A stretch of 64,000 bases of DNA from Streptomyces zagrosensis. GTDB lineage: Bacteria; Actinomycetota; Actinomycetes; Streptomycetales; Streptomycetaceae. The notes under the pieces were generated by a model. That model did not search any database, was not told where the DNA came from, and saw nothing but the letters and a program-made list of their open reading frames with translations. Positions 26,786 to 34,659 of this stretch are shown here, piece after piece; positions within the stretch are counted from its first letter, which is position 1; every line of letters begins with the position of its first letter. Where the stretch lies: positions 124,001 through 188,000 of the forward strand of contig NZ_JACHJL010000010.1 in assembly GCF_014203645.1 (NCBI RefSeq), written 5' to 3'. The position numbers were made by a program, and so were the translations under genes.

Positions 26786-27964
26786 ATGAGATGGGCACGC
26801 CATGGAGCGGCGGTGATCGCCGCAGCCGTGCTGGGCACGCTGGCGGGGTGCACCGACCAGCAGGATGGGAACCGTGCGGCAGACGGCGCACGGCGGGCGG
26901 AACGCGATGTCAAGGCAGCCGTGCCCAAGGCAGGCACGGGGGGCTTCAGCCTGGTCGCCACGGGCGACCTGCTGGTGCACGACTCGATCATTCGGCAGGC
27001 GCGCGCCGATGCAGGCGGTTCCGGCTACGACTTCGGCCCGATGCTCGCCGCCGCCGCACCGCTGGTCTCCGAGGCCGATCTGGCGATCTGCCACATGGAG
27101 ACGGTGTACGGCCCGCGGGGCGGCCCGTACGCCGGCTACCCGCTCTTTCACACCCCACCGCAGATAGCCAAGGCGGTACGCGCCATGGGCTACGACGCGT
27201 GCTCTACCGCCTCCAACCACAGCCTGGACGCCGGCCCCGAGGGGGTCTCCCGCACGCTCGACGCCATGGACGCGGTGGGGCTCAAACACGCCGGCTCCGC
27301 CCGCACCGCACGAGAGCGTGCTCGCCCGACGCTGCTACAAGCGGGCGGGGCGACCGTGGCTCAACTCGCTTACACCTACGGCACCAATGGCATTCCGGTG
27401 CCCAAGGACCGCCCCTGGTTGGTGAACACGATCGACCCCGAGCGCGTCATCGCCGATGCCCGTGCGGCCCGCGATGCGGGAGCCGACGTGGTCACGGTCA
27501 GTCTGCACTGGGGCACCGAGTGGCAGCAGGCCCCCGACGAGCAGCAACTCGCGCTCGCCCGCCAACTCACCCGCTCCGAGCGCGCTGGCCGGCGCGATAT
27601 CGACCTGATCATCGGCACCCATAATCATGTGCCGCAGGCCTACGAGAAGGTCAACGGCACCTGGGTGGTCTACGGTCTTGGCGATCAGATCGCCGGGCGC
27701 ATGGATGACCACCGCGGCCAGCAGGGCTCCGCAGCCCGCTTCACCTTCGCCCCGCCGACCAGGCCCGGCGCGCCGTGGTCGGTGCGAAAGGCCGAGTTCA
27801 TTCCGTACGTCATGGAGAACGACCCGCGGCTACGGCTCGTAGACCTCGGCAAGGCCCTGGCGGACGACCCGCACCATGCGGACTACGCGCGGGCACGTGC
27901 CGAGATACGCGATGCCGTGCTGGAGCGCGGAGCGGGGGCGGCGGGGCTGCGCATGGGGCACTGA
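26786..27964 (+). CDS. CapA-family lipoprotein (PgsA/CapA metallophosphatase-like)
   Basis: About 392 residues; ATG 26786, with GTG 26783 equally likely behind AGGAG. A signal peptide ends in the lipobox LAGC, so the mature protein is lipid-anchored outside the membrane. The CapA domain shows VATGDLLVHDSI, STASNHSLDAGPEGVSRTLD, VTVSLHWGTEWQ and IIGTHNHVPQ, the metal-site His/Asp/Asn pattern of calcineurin-like folds. CapA/PgsA proteins take part in poly-gamma-glutamate formation, but single copies without capB/capC, as here, have unknown substrates. Confidence 0.9.
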   Translation: MRWARHGAAVIAAAVLGTLAGCTDQQDGNRAADGARRAERDVKAAVPKAGTGGFSLVATGDLLVHDSIIRQARADAGGSGYDFGPMLAAAAPLVSEADLAICHMETVYGPRGGPYAGYPLFHTPPQIAKAVRAMGYDACSTASNHSLDAGPEGVSRTLDAMDAVGLKHAGSARTARERARPTLLQAGGATVAQLAYTYGTNGIPVPKDRPWLVNTIDPERVIADARAARDAGADVVTVSLHWGTEWQQAPDEQQLALARQLTRSERAGRRDIDLIIGTHNHVPQAYEKVNGTWVVYGLGDQIAGRMDDHRGQQGSAARFTFAPPTRPGAPWSVRKAEFIPYVMENDPRLRLVDLGKALADDPHHADYARARAEIRDAVLERGAGAAGLRMGH

Positions 27965-27985
27965 CACGGCGGGCGAGCCTCCGGT

Positions 27986-28080
27986 AAGGCAAGGCCAGAC
28001 AAGACCAGCAAGGCCAGACAAGGCCGAGCAAGACCGGTCCAGGCCGAACAAGGCCGGGCAAGGCCGGGCAAGGCCGGGTC
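27986..28080. repeat. Degenerate tandem repeats of CAAGGCCGGG-like units
   Basis: About nine short units (AAGGCCAGAC, AAGGCCGAGC, AAGGCCGGGC and variants, period about 10 bases) follow the capA stop. The last three are exact. They are intergenic, do not form a dyad and are probably slippage products. Confidence 0.7.
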
Positions 28081-28259
28081 GGGCAGCCGGTTATGGTGCC
28101 GGGGGGCCAGGTGCGCGGCCGGTGCACAGCCACCCTGGCCCGGCCGGCTCAGCGTCACAGCCCGCTCAGCGTCACGTCCGAAACCCGCCAGACGACCCGG
28201 CTGACGTGGCGCAGGCTGGTACCCGTACAGCTTGAGGAAGACAACGGAAGGACAGGCCG

Positions 28260-28772
28260 ATGACGGTCTACACCACCATCGACAGCCCCCTGGGGGAGCT
28301 GCTGATGACGGGCGATGAGGACCCGGCGGCCAGCAGCGGTACCACGGTGACCTCACTGTCCATGCCGGGCCAGCGCAACGCGCCCACGATCGGGCCGCAG
28401 TGGCGCGCGGACCGGGCGGCGCTCGCTGAGGCGGCAGAGCAGGTAAAGGCGTACTTCGCCGGCGCCCTGACCAACTTCGACCTCCCCTACACGGTCGGCG
28501 GCTCGGACTTCCAGCGGCGAGTGTGGCAGGCCCTGGAGACCATCCCCCACGGCACCACGACGACCTACGGCAAGATCGCCGAGCACATCGGCGCCCCGCG
28601 CTCGGCCGTCCGCTCGGTCGGCACGGCCATCGGCGCCAACCCGCTGCTGATCCTGCGCCCATGCCATCGCGTCATCGGCGCCAACGGCTCGCTGACCGGC
28701 TACGCGGGCGGCCTCGACCGCAAGGAGACGCTGCTCGTGCACGAGGGCGCGCTCCCGGCGCGCCTTGGCTGA
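28260..28772 (+). CDS. ogt: Methylated-DNA-protein cysteine methyltransferase
   Basis: 170 residues. The C-terminal domain has RVWQALETIPHGTTTTYGKI, the DNA-binding SAVRSVGTAIGANPL and the active site LRPCHRVIGANG, whose Cys accepts the alkyl group from O6-alkylguanine in a suicidal reaction. The N-terminal ribonuclease-like part is short and somewhat divergent. First gene of a four-gene overlapping unit for alkylation damage (Ada-like, unknown, AlkB). Confidence 0.93.
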   Translation: MTVYTTIDSPLGELLMTGDEDPAASSGTTVTSLSMPGQRNAPTIGPQWRADRAALAEAAEQVKAYFAGALTNFDLPYTVGGSDFQRRVWQALETIPHGTTTTYGKIAEHIGAPRSAVRSVGTAIGANPLLILRPCHRVIGANGSLTGYAGGLDRKETLLVHEGALPARLG

Positions 28773-29229
28773 AAGCGCCGCGCGGGCAGCGGCTGAGCCG
28801 ACCGAAGACGCCGCGGGGCCCCGGGCGGCGGGGTCCAAGGCAGCGCGGTCCCGGGTTGCGGAGCCCAAGCCCGCGCGGTCCGGGGCGGCAGGGTCCCAGC
28901 CGGCCGCGGCGCGTCGGCGGTACACCTTGCTCGGCCGCGATAGGCGGCCGTACGCAAGCGTCCTGCCAGGCACGCTCGGCGGTCACCGCGCGGGCCGGCT
29001 GTACGGGCGGCTCGACTGCCCCAGCGCGCTGCGGGCACTCGACCGGGGCGAGTACCGGTCGCAACGTGTCTTCTTCGCCGATGAGGTGACCGCGCGGGCG
29101 GCTGGGTACCGGCCGTGTGCCGTGTGTCTGCCGCAGCAGTACGCACGGTGGAAGGCGCACGCCGGCGCGGCCCGGCCGCATGAGCCCGAAGAGATAACTG
29201 AGCCAGTGACATCGAAGGAGTCTCCATGA
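28765..29229 (+). CDS. Ada metal-binding-domain protein lacking the acceptor Cys
   Basis: 154 residues from TTG 28765, overlapping the ogt stop by 8 bases. After an Ala/Pro-rich tail-like N-terminus (about 1-50), the region RLYGRLDCPSALRALDRG to AAGYRPCAVCLP aligns with the zinc domain of Ada (pattern FCRPSCPA ... GFRPCKRC). In that alignment the methyl-acceptor Cys (Cys38 of E. coli Ada) is Gly, while the second Cys and the CxxC pair remain. It therefore probably binds zinc and DNA but cannot take a methyl group from phosphotriesters. No AraC-type domain is attached. Confidence 0.8.
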   Translation: MAESAARAAAEPTEDAAGPRAAGSKAARSRVAEPKPARSGAAGSQPAAARRRYTLLGRDRRPYASVLPGTLGGHRAGRLYGRLDCPSALRALDRGEYRSQRVFFADEVTARAAGYRPCAVCLPQQYARWKAHAGAARPHEPEEITEPVTSKESP

Positions 29230-29891
29230 CGAAGTCAAGCCGCTTGCGCGACTGGCGGGGCGGAGGTGAAGACCCGGTCGTCGCGCAGCAGGGCCCACAC
29301 ACCGAGCTCGAACTCCGGGCCCTCATCGCCTTGTTGCATGACCAGCGGCCTCGTGTTCGGTCCGTCAGCATCGGCCACGCCCGGAACTCCGCTGCACGCG
29401 CGGCGGCCAGGGCGTTCGCCGCCGCATGGCGCGCCGACAACGCCTTCGGGCGTACGGAGGACAGCGCGGGCGCAGCGCGGGAAGCAGCCGACAACATCGA
29501 CGCCGCCATCGATGAGCACACGGTACTGGCCGTCGTGGACTGGCCCGAACAAGCGGCGTCGTGGCTGCGGCAAGCGCGGCGGTTCGCTGCCGGGGCACCT
29601 GATGCCTGGGTGGTGTGCGGCGCCCCGGCGGGATGGGCGCGGATGGCGCGCCGGCTGCGGCTGAGCACCGACTGGTCCCCGGCGCACACCTACGCCTTCG
29701 CTTCTCTGGGCACTGCGGACATGGTGGAGTTGGCCGGTGCGCAGACCGTGGAAGGGCTGCGCGGCGTCACCTCGCAGGGCGGGCACTGGGAGATCAGCCG
29801 CGGCGGGATCACCCTCCTCTCGCCCCGGTCGCCATCCCCGTCAGCGGACCCGCTCCCGCTGCCCACGTCCTGGGCAAAGACCCGCTCATGA
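29226..29891 (+). CDS. Hypothetical protein in alkylation-repair operon
   Basis: 221 residues; its ATG overlaps the preceding stop and its stop overlaps the alkB start, so it is translationally coupled on both sides. Soluble, Ala/Arg-rich, with no cysteine cluster, signal peptide or known motif. Helical stretches are likely around residues 25-45 and 50-85; the last 25 residues are Ser/Pro-rich. I do not recognise the family. Its position in the middle of an ogt-Ada-AlkB unit suggests a part in DNA alkylation repair, which is inference only. Confidence 0.7.
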   Translation: MTKSSRLRDWRGGGEDPVVAQQGPHTELELRALIALLHDQRPRVRSVSIGHARNSAARAAARAFAAAWRADNAFGRTEDSAGAAREAADNIDAAIDEHTVLAVVDWPEQAASWLRQARRFAAGAPDAWVVCGAPAGWARMARRLRLSTDWSPAHTYAFASLGTADMVELAGAQTVEGLRGVTSQGGHWEISRGGITLLSPRSPSPSADPLPLPTSWAKTRS

Positions 29892-30571
29892 ACGCCCTGC
29901 TCCCGCGTCCTCACACCACCCTCGCTCCCGGCGCCGTGCACGTACCGGGCTGGCTGGCACCCGGCGCGCAGCGTTCGCTGGTCACGGCCTGTCGGCAGTG
30001 GGCGGTGGGCCCGGTACCCATGCGGCACACCCGGTTGCCCCGGGGCGGGACGATGTCGGCGCAAACTGTCTGTCTGGGCTGGCATTGGAAGCCGTACATC
30101 TACACGCGCACGGCGGACGACGTCAACGGCCAGCGGGTCGCACCGCTTCCGCAGTGGCTGGTGGGGCTGGGGCGGCGTGCGGTGGCCGACGCGTACCAGG
30201 ACCCGAGCGCCGGGGAGGCATACACCCCCGACACGGCGTTGATCAACTTCTATGACGCGGTCGCCACGATGGGCATGCACCAGGACAAGGACGAACGTTC
30301 CAGCGCCCCCGTCGTCTCGCTCAGCCTCGGCGACACCTGCGTCTTTCGGTTCGGCAATACCGAGACGCGTACCCGTCCGTATACGGACGTCGAGTTGTGC
30401 TCGGGCGACCTGTTCGTCTTTGGCGGCCCGTCCCGCTTCGCGTACCACGGCGTACCGAAGGTGTATCCCGGCACCGCCGACCCGGCTGACGGCCTGGCCC
30501 GGGGACGGCTGAACATCACCCTGCGCGTCACCGGCCTCACCGACGAGCCGTCCACGCGCCGTCGCGCATGA
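29888..30571 (+). CDS. alkB: AlkB-type DNA dealkylase (Fe(II)/2-oxoglutarate oxygenase)
   Basis: 227 residues from ATG 29888, overlapping the previous stop. The jelly-roll core has LINFYDAVATMGMHQDKDE (iron ligands His and Asp in HxD), a distal His in FAYHGVPKVY, and GRLNITLR (R-x-N-x-T-x-R) for 2-oxoglutarate and fold. DTCVFRFGN is the usual strand. AlkB enzymes remove 1-methyladenine and 3-methylcytosine by oxidative demethylation. Last gene of the ogt unit; its 3' end overlaps the convergent gene at 30537 by 35 bases. Confidence 0.92.
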   Translation: MNALLPRPHTTLAPGAVHVPGWLAPGAQRSLVTACRQWAVGPVPMRHTRLPRGGTMSAQTVCLGWHWKPYIYTRTADDVNGQRVAPLPQWLVGLGRRAVADAYQDPSAGEAYTPDTALINFYDAVATMGMHQDKDERSSAPVVSLSLGDTCVFRFGNTETRTRPYTDVELCSGDLFVFGGPSRFAYHGVPKVYPGTADPADGLARGRLNITLRVTGLTDEPSTRRRA

Positions 30572-30998
30572 GTACGCGCCCAGCCAGCTCGTTCTCCTCC
30601 CGCCATGCCTTGATGACCCGCGGCGTGATCCGCATGTATATCCACTCGGTCTGCTGCCTGGGGTCCCAGACCAGCTTGGCCGCGAAGGCGTCGGCCGCCG
30701 CGGCCGGCAGCCGGGCGGCGTCGATGAGTTGGCCCGTGCCCTCGATCAGCACGACGTCCCGGGTGTGGCCGAGCGTCACGATGACGCTCGTACCGGAGGC
30801 GAGGTTGCGTGCCGTGGGCGTGGTGCGCTTGGTGCACATCAGCAACGACTCGCTCTCCCAGACGAAGGAGAGCGGCACCAGGCACGGCTGACCATCCGGC
30901 GATGCGGTAGCGACCCAGGCATCCTGCTCCGCGCGGAGCAGTTTCATGGTGTCCTGCTTGCGCTGCTCTGGGGGGCGTGCGGGTTCGGTTGTCGTCAT
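30537..30998 (-). CDS. Pyridoxamine 5'-phosphate oxidase-fold (PPOX) protein
   Basis: 153 residues. Split beta-barrel flavin-binding fold: AWVATASPDGQPCLVPLSFVW is the first strand pair, MCTKRTTPTARNLASG the cofactor region, and MRITPRVIKAWREENELAGR the C-terminal part. This subgroup in actinobacteria often uses F420 or heme/FMN rather than making PLP. Substrate unknown. It stands alone and its 3' end overlaps that of alkB. Confidence 0.85.
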   Translation of the reverse strand: MTTTEPARPPEQRKQDTMKLLRAEQDAWVATASPDGQPCLVPLSFVWESESLLMCTKRTTPTARNLASGTSVIVTLGHTRDVVLIEGTGQLIDAARLPAAAADAFAAKLVWDPRQQTEWIYMRITPRVIKAWREENELAGRVLMRDGAWTARR

Positions 30999-31198
30999 GA
31001 CCGGGACGGTAGCCGCGCGCTATGACGGCGGGATCGGGCGGGGGGCCTAGTCCTGTGGTCGCAGACCCGGCGCCAGCCTGGGAGGACGTGCGCCGGTGCG
31101 GCGCCACTGTGTGCCACTCGGCGCCGGCCGACACAAGGCCCCGGCCGGGGCGGCGTACCGCAGCGGCCGGGGCTCAGGTGTCGGGGGTGGCAGGTGCG

Positions 31199-32074
31199 TC
31201 AGCAGCTCAAGTTCGAGCCGGGCGTGGTGCCCAGGACCTGCACGAAGCGCTGGTAGTTGTTGATCCGGCTCTGCACCTGGTTCGGGTTTCCGCCGTTGCA
31301 CTCCAAGCTGCCGTTGATGGAACGGATGGTCTCACCGAAGCCCGCACCGTTGACCATGGCGTTGTGCGGGGTCATCGTGCCGGGGCCGGACTGGGTGTTC
31401 CAGTACCACAGGGCGGTCTTCCAGGCCACGGCCGCATCGTTCTGCACGAGCGATGGGTTGCGCAGCAGATCGATGCCGAGCGCATCGCCCGCCGCCTTGT
31501 AGTTGAAGTTCCAACTGAGCTGGATGGGGCCGCGTCCGTAGTACGCGTCCTGCCCGGCGGGGCAGCCGTAGGGCTGCGTCCGGTCGCAGTAGTGCGGGTA
31601 GTTGGCCTGGTTCTGCTCGACGATGTGCACCAGGCCGCCGGTCTCATGGCTGACGTTGGCGAGGAACGCCGCGGCCTCCTGACGCTTGACCGTCTCACTT
31701 CCGGTGTTCGCGAAGGCCGGGTACGCGCTGAGCGCGTCGGTCAGCCCGCGGTAGGTGTAGAAGGGGTTCCGGTTCGGGAACATCTGGTTGAACTGGGCCT
31801 CGCTGACCACGAAGCCCTTCGTTTCACCATCGCCGCCACACGTGCCCTGGTCGGTCCACACCTGGGTCGAGCCGGGCTTCTCGTTTTGGGTCCACCACTT
31901 CGCCAACCAGTTATGACCGTTGTACGAAACGGTTTTCCCGCCCGTGTAGACGGCGGAGTTGCTCCAACCTGCGGCGCACGTCGTCGCGGCGGAAGCGGAG
32001 GGTCCGGGCAGGAAGAGGGCGAGTGTGATGGCCGAGGCCACCGCGGTGAGCAGGGCGAGCAAGCGCTGTCTCAA
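31199..32074 (-). CDS. Secreted GH19 chitinase with chitin-binding domain
   Basis: 291 residues from TTG 32074 behind AAGGAGAG. Signal peptide (about 1-29, ending PSASA), then a CBM5/12 chitin-binding domain (about 30-80; WSNSAVYTGGKTVSYNGHNW, AKWWTQNEKPG), then a GH19 catalytic domain (about 88-291) with the catalytic Glu in VSHETGG and the second Glu in HIVEQN, plus YYGRGPIQLSWNFNY. Same architecture as Streptomyces ChiC-type enzymes, inverting endochitinases that act on chitin outside the cell. A DasR-like site overlaps its promoter. Confidence 0.95.
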   Translation of the reverse strand: MRQRLLALLTAVASAITLALFLPGPSASAATTCAAGWSNSAVYTGGKTVSYNGHNWLAKWWTQNEKPGSTQVWTDQGTCGGDGETKGFVVSEAQFNQMFPNRNPFYTYRGLTDALSAYPAFANTGSETVKRQEAAAFLANVSHETGGLVHIVEQNQANYPHYCDRTQPYGCPAGQDAYYGRGPIQLSWNFNYKAAGDALGIDLLRNPSLVQNDAAVAWKTALWYWNTQSGPGTMTPHNAMVNGAGFGETIRSINGSLECNGGNPNQVQSRINNYQRFVQVLGTTPGSNLSC

Positions 32075-32130
32075 GTGACTCTCTCCTTCGCGCAGCCAGC
32101 GGGGGTCCGGTGGCTCCTGGGGGTGAGGGA

Positions 32131-32170
32131 ACCAAACCCGATCGCCCTGAACCTGTCAAGGTCTAGACCA
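32131..32170 (-). promoter_or_regulatory. Chitinase promoter with DasR-like (dre) site
   Basis: On the minus strand TGGTCTAGACCT (32159-32170) matches the core of the DasR responsive element and of known chitinase-promoter repeats. It abuts TTGACA (32154-32159) as -35, with TTTGGT 17 bases on as a weak -10 (32131-32136). Only one copy of the element is visible. Predicted: repression by DasR, relieved by glucosamine phosphates. Confidence 0.75.
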
Positions 32171-32366
32171 AAAGGTGGCAGCGGGCACCACCGTGCCCGA
32201 TCGAGCTGCGAACGGTGCTGCCCAGGTGGGGCGCCGTGAGACACGAACGCAGGGGGCGGCACAATGCGGTGGACTGAGCACATCGGGCGAAGCAGGCTAT
32301 GTCCGTCCGAGCACACTCCTGACACCCTTTGGCGCCCCTCCGTTCGACTCTGCCCTGGAGCACCCC

Positions 32367-32756
32367 ATGCGCGTGACCGCCTTCGACCATCTCGTGCTCA
32401 CTGTTGACGACGTTGAGCGCTCGCTCGCCTTCTACTGCGGACCGCTGGGCCTGGACCCCGTGCGCGTGGCGGAGTGGCGCGCCGGCGAGGTGCCCTTCCC
32501 CTCGGTGCGGGTGAGCCCGACGACCATCATCGACCTCGTGCGGCGCCAGGAAGGTACTGCGCGTGGCACCAACGTCGATCACATCTGCCTGACCGTCGAG
32601 CCGCTCGATTGGCAGCAGGTCATCGACTCGGGCCAATTCACGGTCCTGGACGGTCCCGGCGAGCGCTTCGGCGCCCGCGGCGTGGCCCAGTCGCTGTACG
32701 TGAGCGACCCGGACGGCAACACCGTAGAACTGCGCTGGTACCCGCACGATGCCTGA
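32367..32756 (+). CDS. VOC-superfamily (glyoxalase-like) protein
   Basis: 129 residues from ATG 32367. Two beta-alpha-beta-beta-beta modules: FDHLVLTVDDVERSLAFYCG opens the first, and NVDHICLTVEPLDWQQVI the second, with DPDGNTVELRWYP at the end. Metal ligands are likely His in FDHLVL and HICL and Glu in NTVELR. The family includes glyoxalases, dioxygenases and resistance proteins; the role is not resolved. Confidence 0.88.
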   Translation: MRVTAFDHLVLTVDDVERSLAFYCGPLGLDPVRVAEWRAGEVPFPSVRVSPTTIIDLVRRQEGTARGTNVDHICLTVEPLDWQQVIDSGQFTVLDGPGERFGARGVAQSLYVSDPDGNTVELRWYPHDA

Positions 32757-32831
32757 GCCATCGCGCCGCGCGGGCGCAGCGGCTGCCCGCACCGAGGTCC
32801 CCGGGTTGCGCCGCCATCGGGCGGGCTGCGC

Positions 32832-33608
32832 ATGAGCGGGCGTCTGCCTCCCGCCCTGGAGCGGGCCTTGGCCCTGTTCGATGAGCCGCCCAGCACGCCG
32901 CCGGACACCACGCGCGGCTATCTCGACCTCATAGGCGCTCACGGCTCGCCGCCCAGCGGCGTGGCCCAGGCGCTGATGTCCACCCGGGCCGTGCCCGTGG
33001 TCTACGAGCGGTGGTGGCGTCCGCTGTGGAGTTGGGTGGCCAAGGGCGGCCCAGCCGGGCCGAGCATGGCCGATGAGCACCGCATCGTACGCGAGCAACT
33101 TGCCCTGACGCAGGGGCATACGGTGCTCGACATGGCCTGCGGTCCCGGCAACTTCAGCCGCGGCCTGGCGCGGGTCGTGGGCGACAGCGGCCTGGTGCTG
33201 GGGTTCGATGCCTCAACGAGCATGCTGGACAAGGCCGTGCAAGAGACCGACGAGTCGAACGTGGCCTATCTGCGGGCCGATGCCACGGCGCTGCCGCTGC
33301 GCGCCGGCTGCTGTGACGCGGTGTGCTGCTTCGCCGCACTGAATATGTTCGCGGACCCCATGGCGGCGCTCGATCAGATGGTGCGTGTGATGGCGCCGGG
33401 CGGGCGTCTGGTCATCTTCACCACGTGTCAGCCTGCCGGCGGCAGCCCGGCGCTGCGCCAACTGCTTCGCCGCACCTCCGGCATGTGGCTGTTCGGGCGT
33501 ACCGAGCTCACCGACGCGCTGCGGGAGCGGGGCCTGTGCGAGGTGGGGCAGCGAGTGGCCGGGTTCACCCAGTTCGTATGGGGGCGGGTGCCTGAGCCGG
33601 CACCGTAA
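32832..33608 (+). CDS. Class I SAM-dependent methyltransferase
   Basis: 258 residues. VLDMACGPGNFSRGLA is SAM motif I, FDASTSMLDKA motif post-I, and DATALPLRAGCCDAVCCFAA motif II, with MVRVMAPGGRLVIFTT after it. A long N-terminal segment (about 80 residues) probably shapes the substrate site. It resembles UbiE/COQ5-like small-molecule methyltransferases. Its 3' end overlaps the convergent gene at 33565 by 44 bases. Confidence 0.87.
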   Translation: MSGRLPPALERALALFDEPPSTPPDTTRGYLDLIGAHGSPPSGVAQALMSTRAVPVVYERWWRPLWSWVAKGGPAGPSMADEHRIVREQLALTQGHTVLDMACGPGNFSRGLARVVGDSGLVLGFDASTSMLDKAVQETDESNVAYLRADATALPLRAGCCDAVCCFAALNMFADPMAALDQMVRVMAPGGRLVIFTTCQPAGGSPALRQLLRRTSGMWLFGRTELTDALRERGLCEVGQRVAGFTQFVWGRVPEPAP

Positions 33609-34032
33609 CGGCAGGCGCGTGCTCGCCGTGCACGTCAACGGGGATCTCGTTGCCGCCGATACAACCAGCGGGGCCAGCGGGACCAGTGCGGCCAGCGGGG
33701 CCCGCACGGAAGGCGGCGGCTGCCGGCTTCGGCTGCCGCCCGGCCAGCCGGCAGCCGAGGCAGCCCGGGTGCCCCTGACGCGCCGACAGGTCCCGCGTTC
33801 GCATCCCCCATTGGCCGCGGGGCCGCACCCCACCCGGCTTGCCCCAACCCGCCAGGTGCAGCACCCAGGTCAGCAGCGCAGCCGCCACCATGACGCCAAC
33901 GCCCAGCCAAACGCCCATCGGACGCCAGATCGCAACGCCGACCCCGGCGACGGCCGAGCCGGTGACGGCGAGCACGCAGCCCGTCCAGCCGGCGATGGTG
34001 TGCCCCTCGTCCCACTGAGCGTGTGCGCTCAT
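33565..34032 (-). CDS. Small membrane protein (HGxxPAAWTG-like family)
   Basis: 155 residues from ATG 34032 (GAAGGGG ahead). The N-terminus DEGHTIAGWTGCVLAVTG recalls the HGxxPAAWTG motif of a short actinobacterial membrane-protein family. Two hydrophobic segments follow (about 17-35 and 38-60), then a Gly/Pro-rich cytosolic tail overlapping the methyltransferase 3' end; the tail may be partly non-functional. Divergent from the MarR gene, so possibly under its control. Confidence 0.7.
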   Translation of the reverse strand: MSAHAQWDEGHTIAGWTGCVLAVTGSAVAGVGVAIWRPMGVWLGVGVMVAAALLTWVLHLAGWGKPGGVRPRGQWGMRTRDLSARQGHPGCLGCRLAGRQPKPAAAAFRAGPAGRTGPAGPAGCIGGNEIPVDVHGEHAPAVTVPAQAPAPIRTG

Positions 34033-34106
34033 GTGTTTCCCCTTCGGGCTGCGCGGTGAGGCGCGGGTAATGTCCACTGAACAGGAATGGTTTAGCTCAC
34101 GAACTA

Positions 34107-34121
34107 AGTATCTTAGATACT
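34107..34121. promoter_or_regulatory. MarR operator palindrome
   Basis: AGTATCT-T-AGATACT is a perfect 7+7 inverted repeat in an AT-rich patch between the divergent membrane-protein and MarR genes, 13 bases before the MarR start. Size and place fit an autoregulatory MarR-family site that could control both genes. Confidence 0.75.
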
Positions 34122-34134
34122 AAGGAGACTTTAG

Positions 34135-34611
34135 GTGGAAGGCAAGCGCCCTGCGGCGACGGCGCAGGAGGCACAGCGGGCCATGGACCACTTCGTCGGC
34201 GGCAGCCATATCGGCCAGCAGGAGATCGCACGCCGCCTCGGCCTCAACTCCACCGATCTGACCTGCTTCGGGTACGTCCTGGAGGCGGGCGTGGAGCCAC
34301 TGACCGCGGGGGACCTCGCCGAGCGGGCCCATGTGACCACCGGCGCGGTGACGGGCATCCTCAACCGGCTCGAACGCGCGGGCTTCGTGCTGCGCCAGCC
34401 CGACCCCGAGGACCGCCGACGGGTGCGCATCGTCGCGGAACCAGCCGCGCTCACCCGCGTTTACGCGGTCTACGAGCCGTTCTACGGGCGCCTCGCCGAG
34501 TTGTACGCCGACTACTCCCCCGATGAGATCGCCGTACTCAGAGACTTCTTCCAACGCGCCGACGCCCTGGTGCGCGGCTACCTGGAGGAAACGCGCCACA
34601 GCGCGATGTAA
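34135..34611 (+). CDS. MarR-family transcriptional regulator
   Basis: 158 residues from GTG 34135 with AAGGAG 7 bases ahead. Winged helix in the centre: LTAGDLAERAHVTTGAVTG is the HTH, ILNRLERAGFVLRQPDPEDRR the recognition helix end and wing. Helices at both ends form the dimer interface. MarR proteins are usually repressors released by phenolic or oxidising ligands. The palindrome just upstream points to autoregulation and control of the divergent membrane gene. Confidence 0.92.
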   Translation: MEGKRPAATAQEAQRAMDHFVGGSHIGQQEIARRLGLNSTDLTCFGYVLEAGVEPLTAGDLAERAHVTTGAVTGILNRLERAGFVLRQPDPEDRRRVRIVAEPAALTRVYAVYEPFYGRLAELYADYSPDEIAVLRDFFQRADALVRGYLEETRHSAM

Positions 34612-34659
34612 CCACCGACCCGACCCGCTGCCGGTGGGGAGGACGGCGACCTGCGGGGG

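Noticed and set aside
27986..28080. Possible CRISPR array
   Set aside because: Units are only about 10 bases, contiguous, with no spacers and no cas genes nearby.
31139..31152. GCCCCGGCCGGGGC palindrome after the chitinase gene
   Set aside because: Self-complementary without a loop; in this GC content such short palindromes arise by chance.
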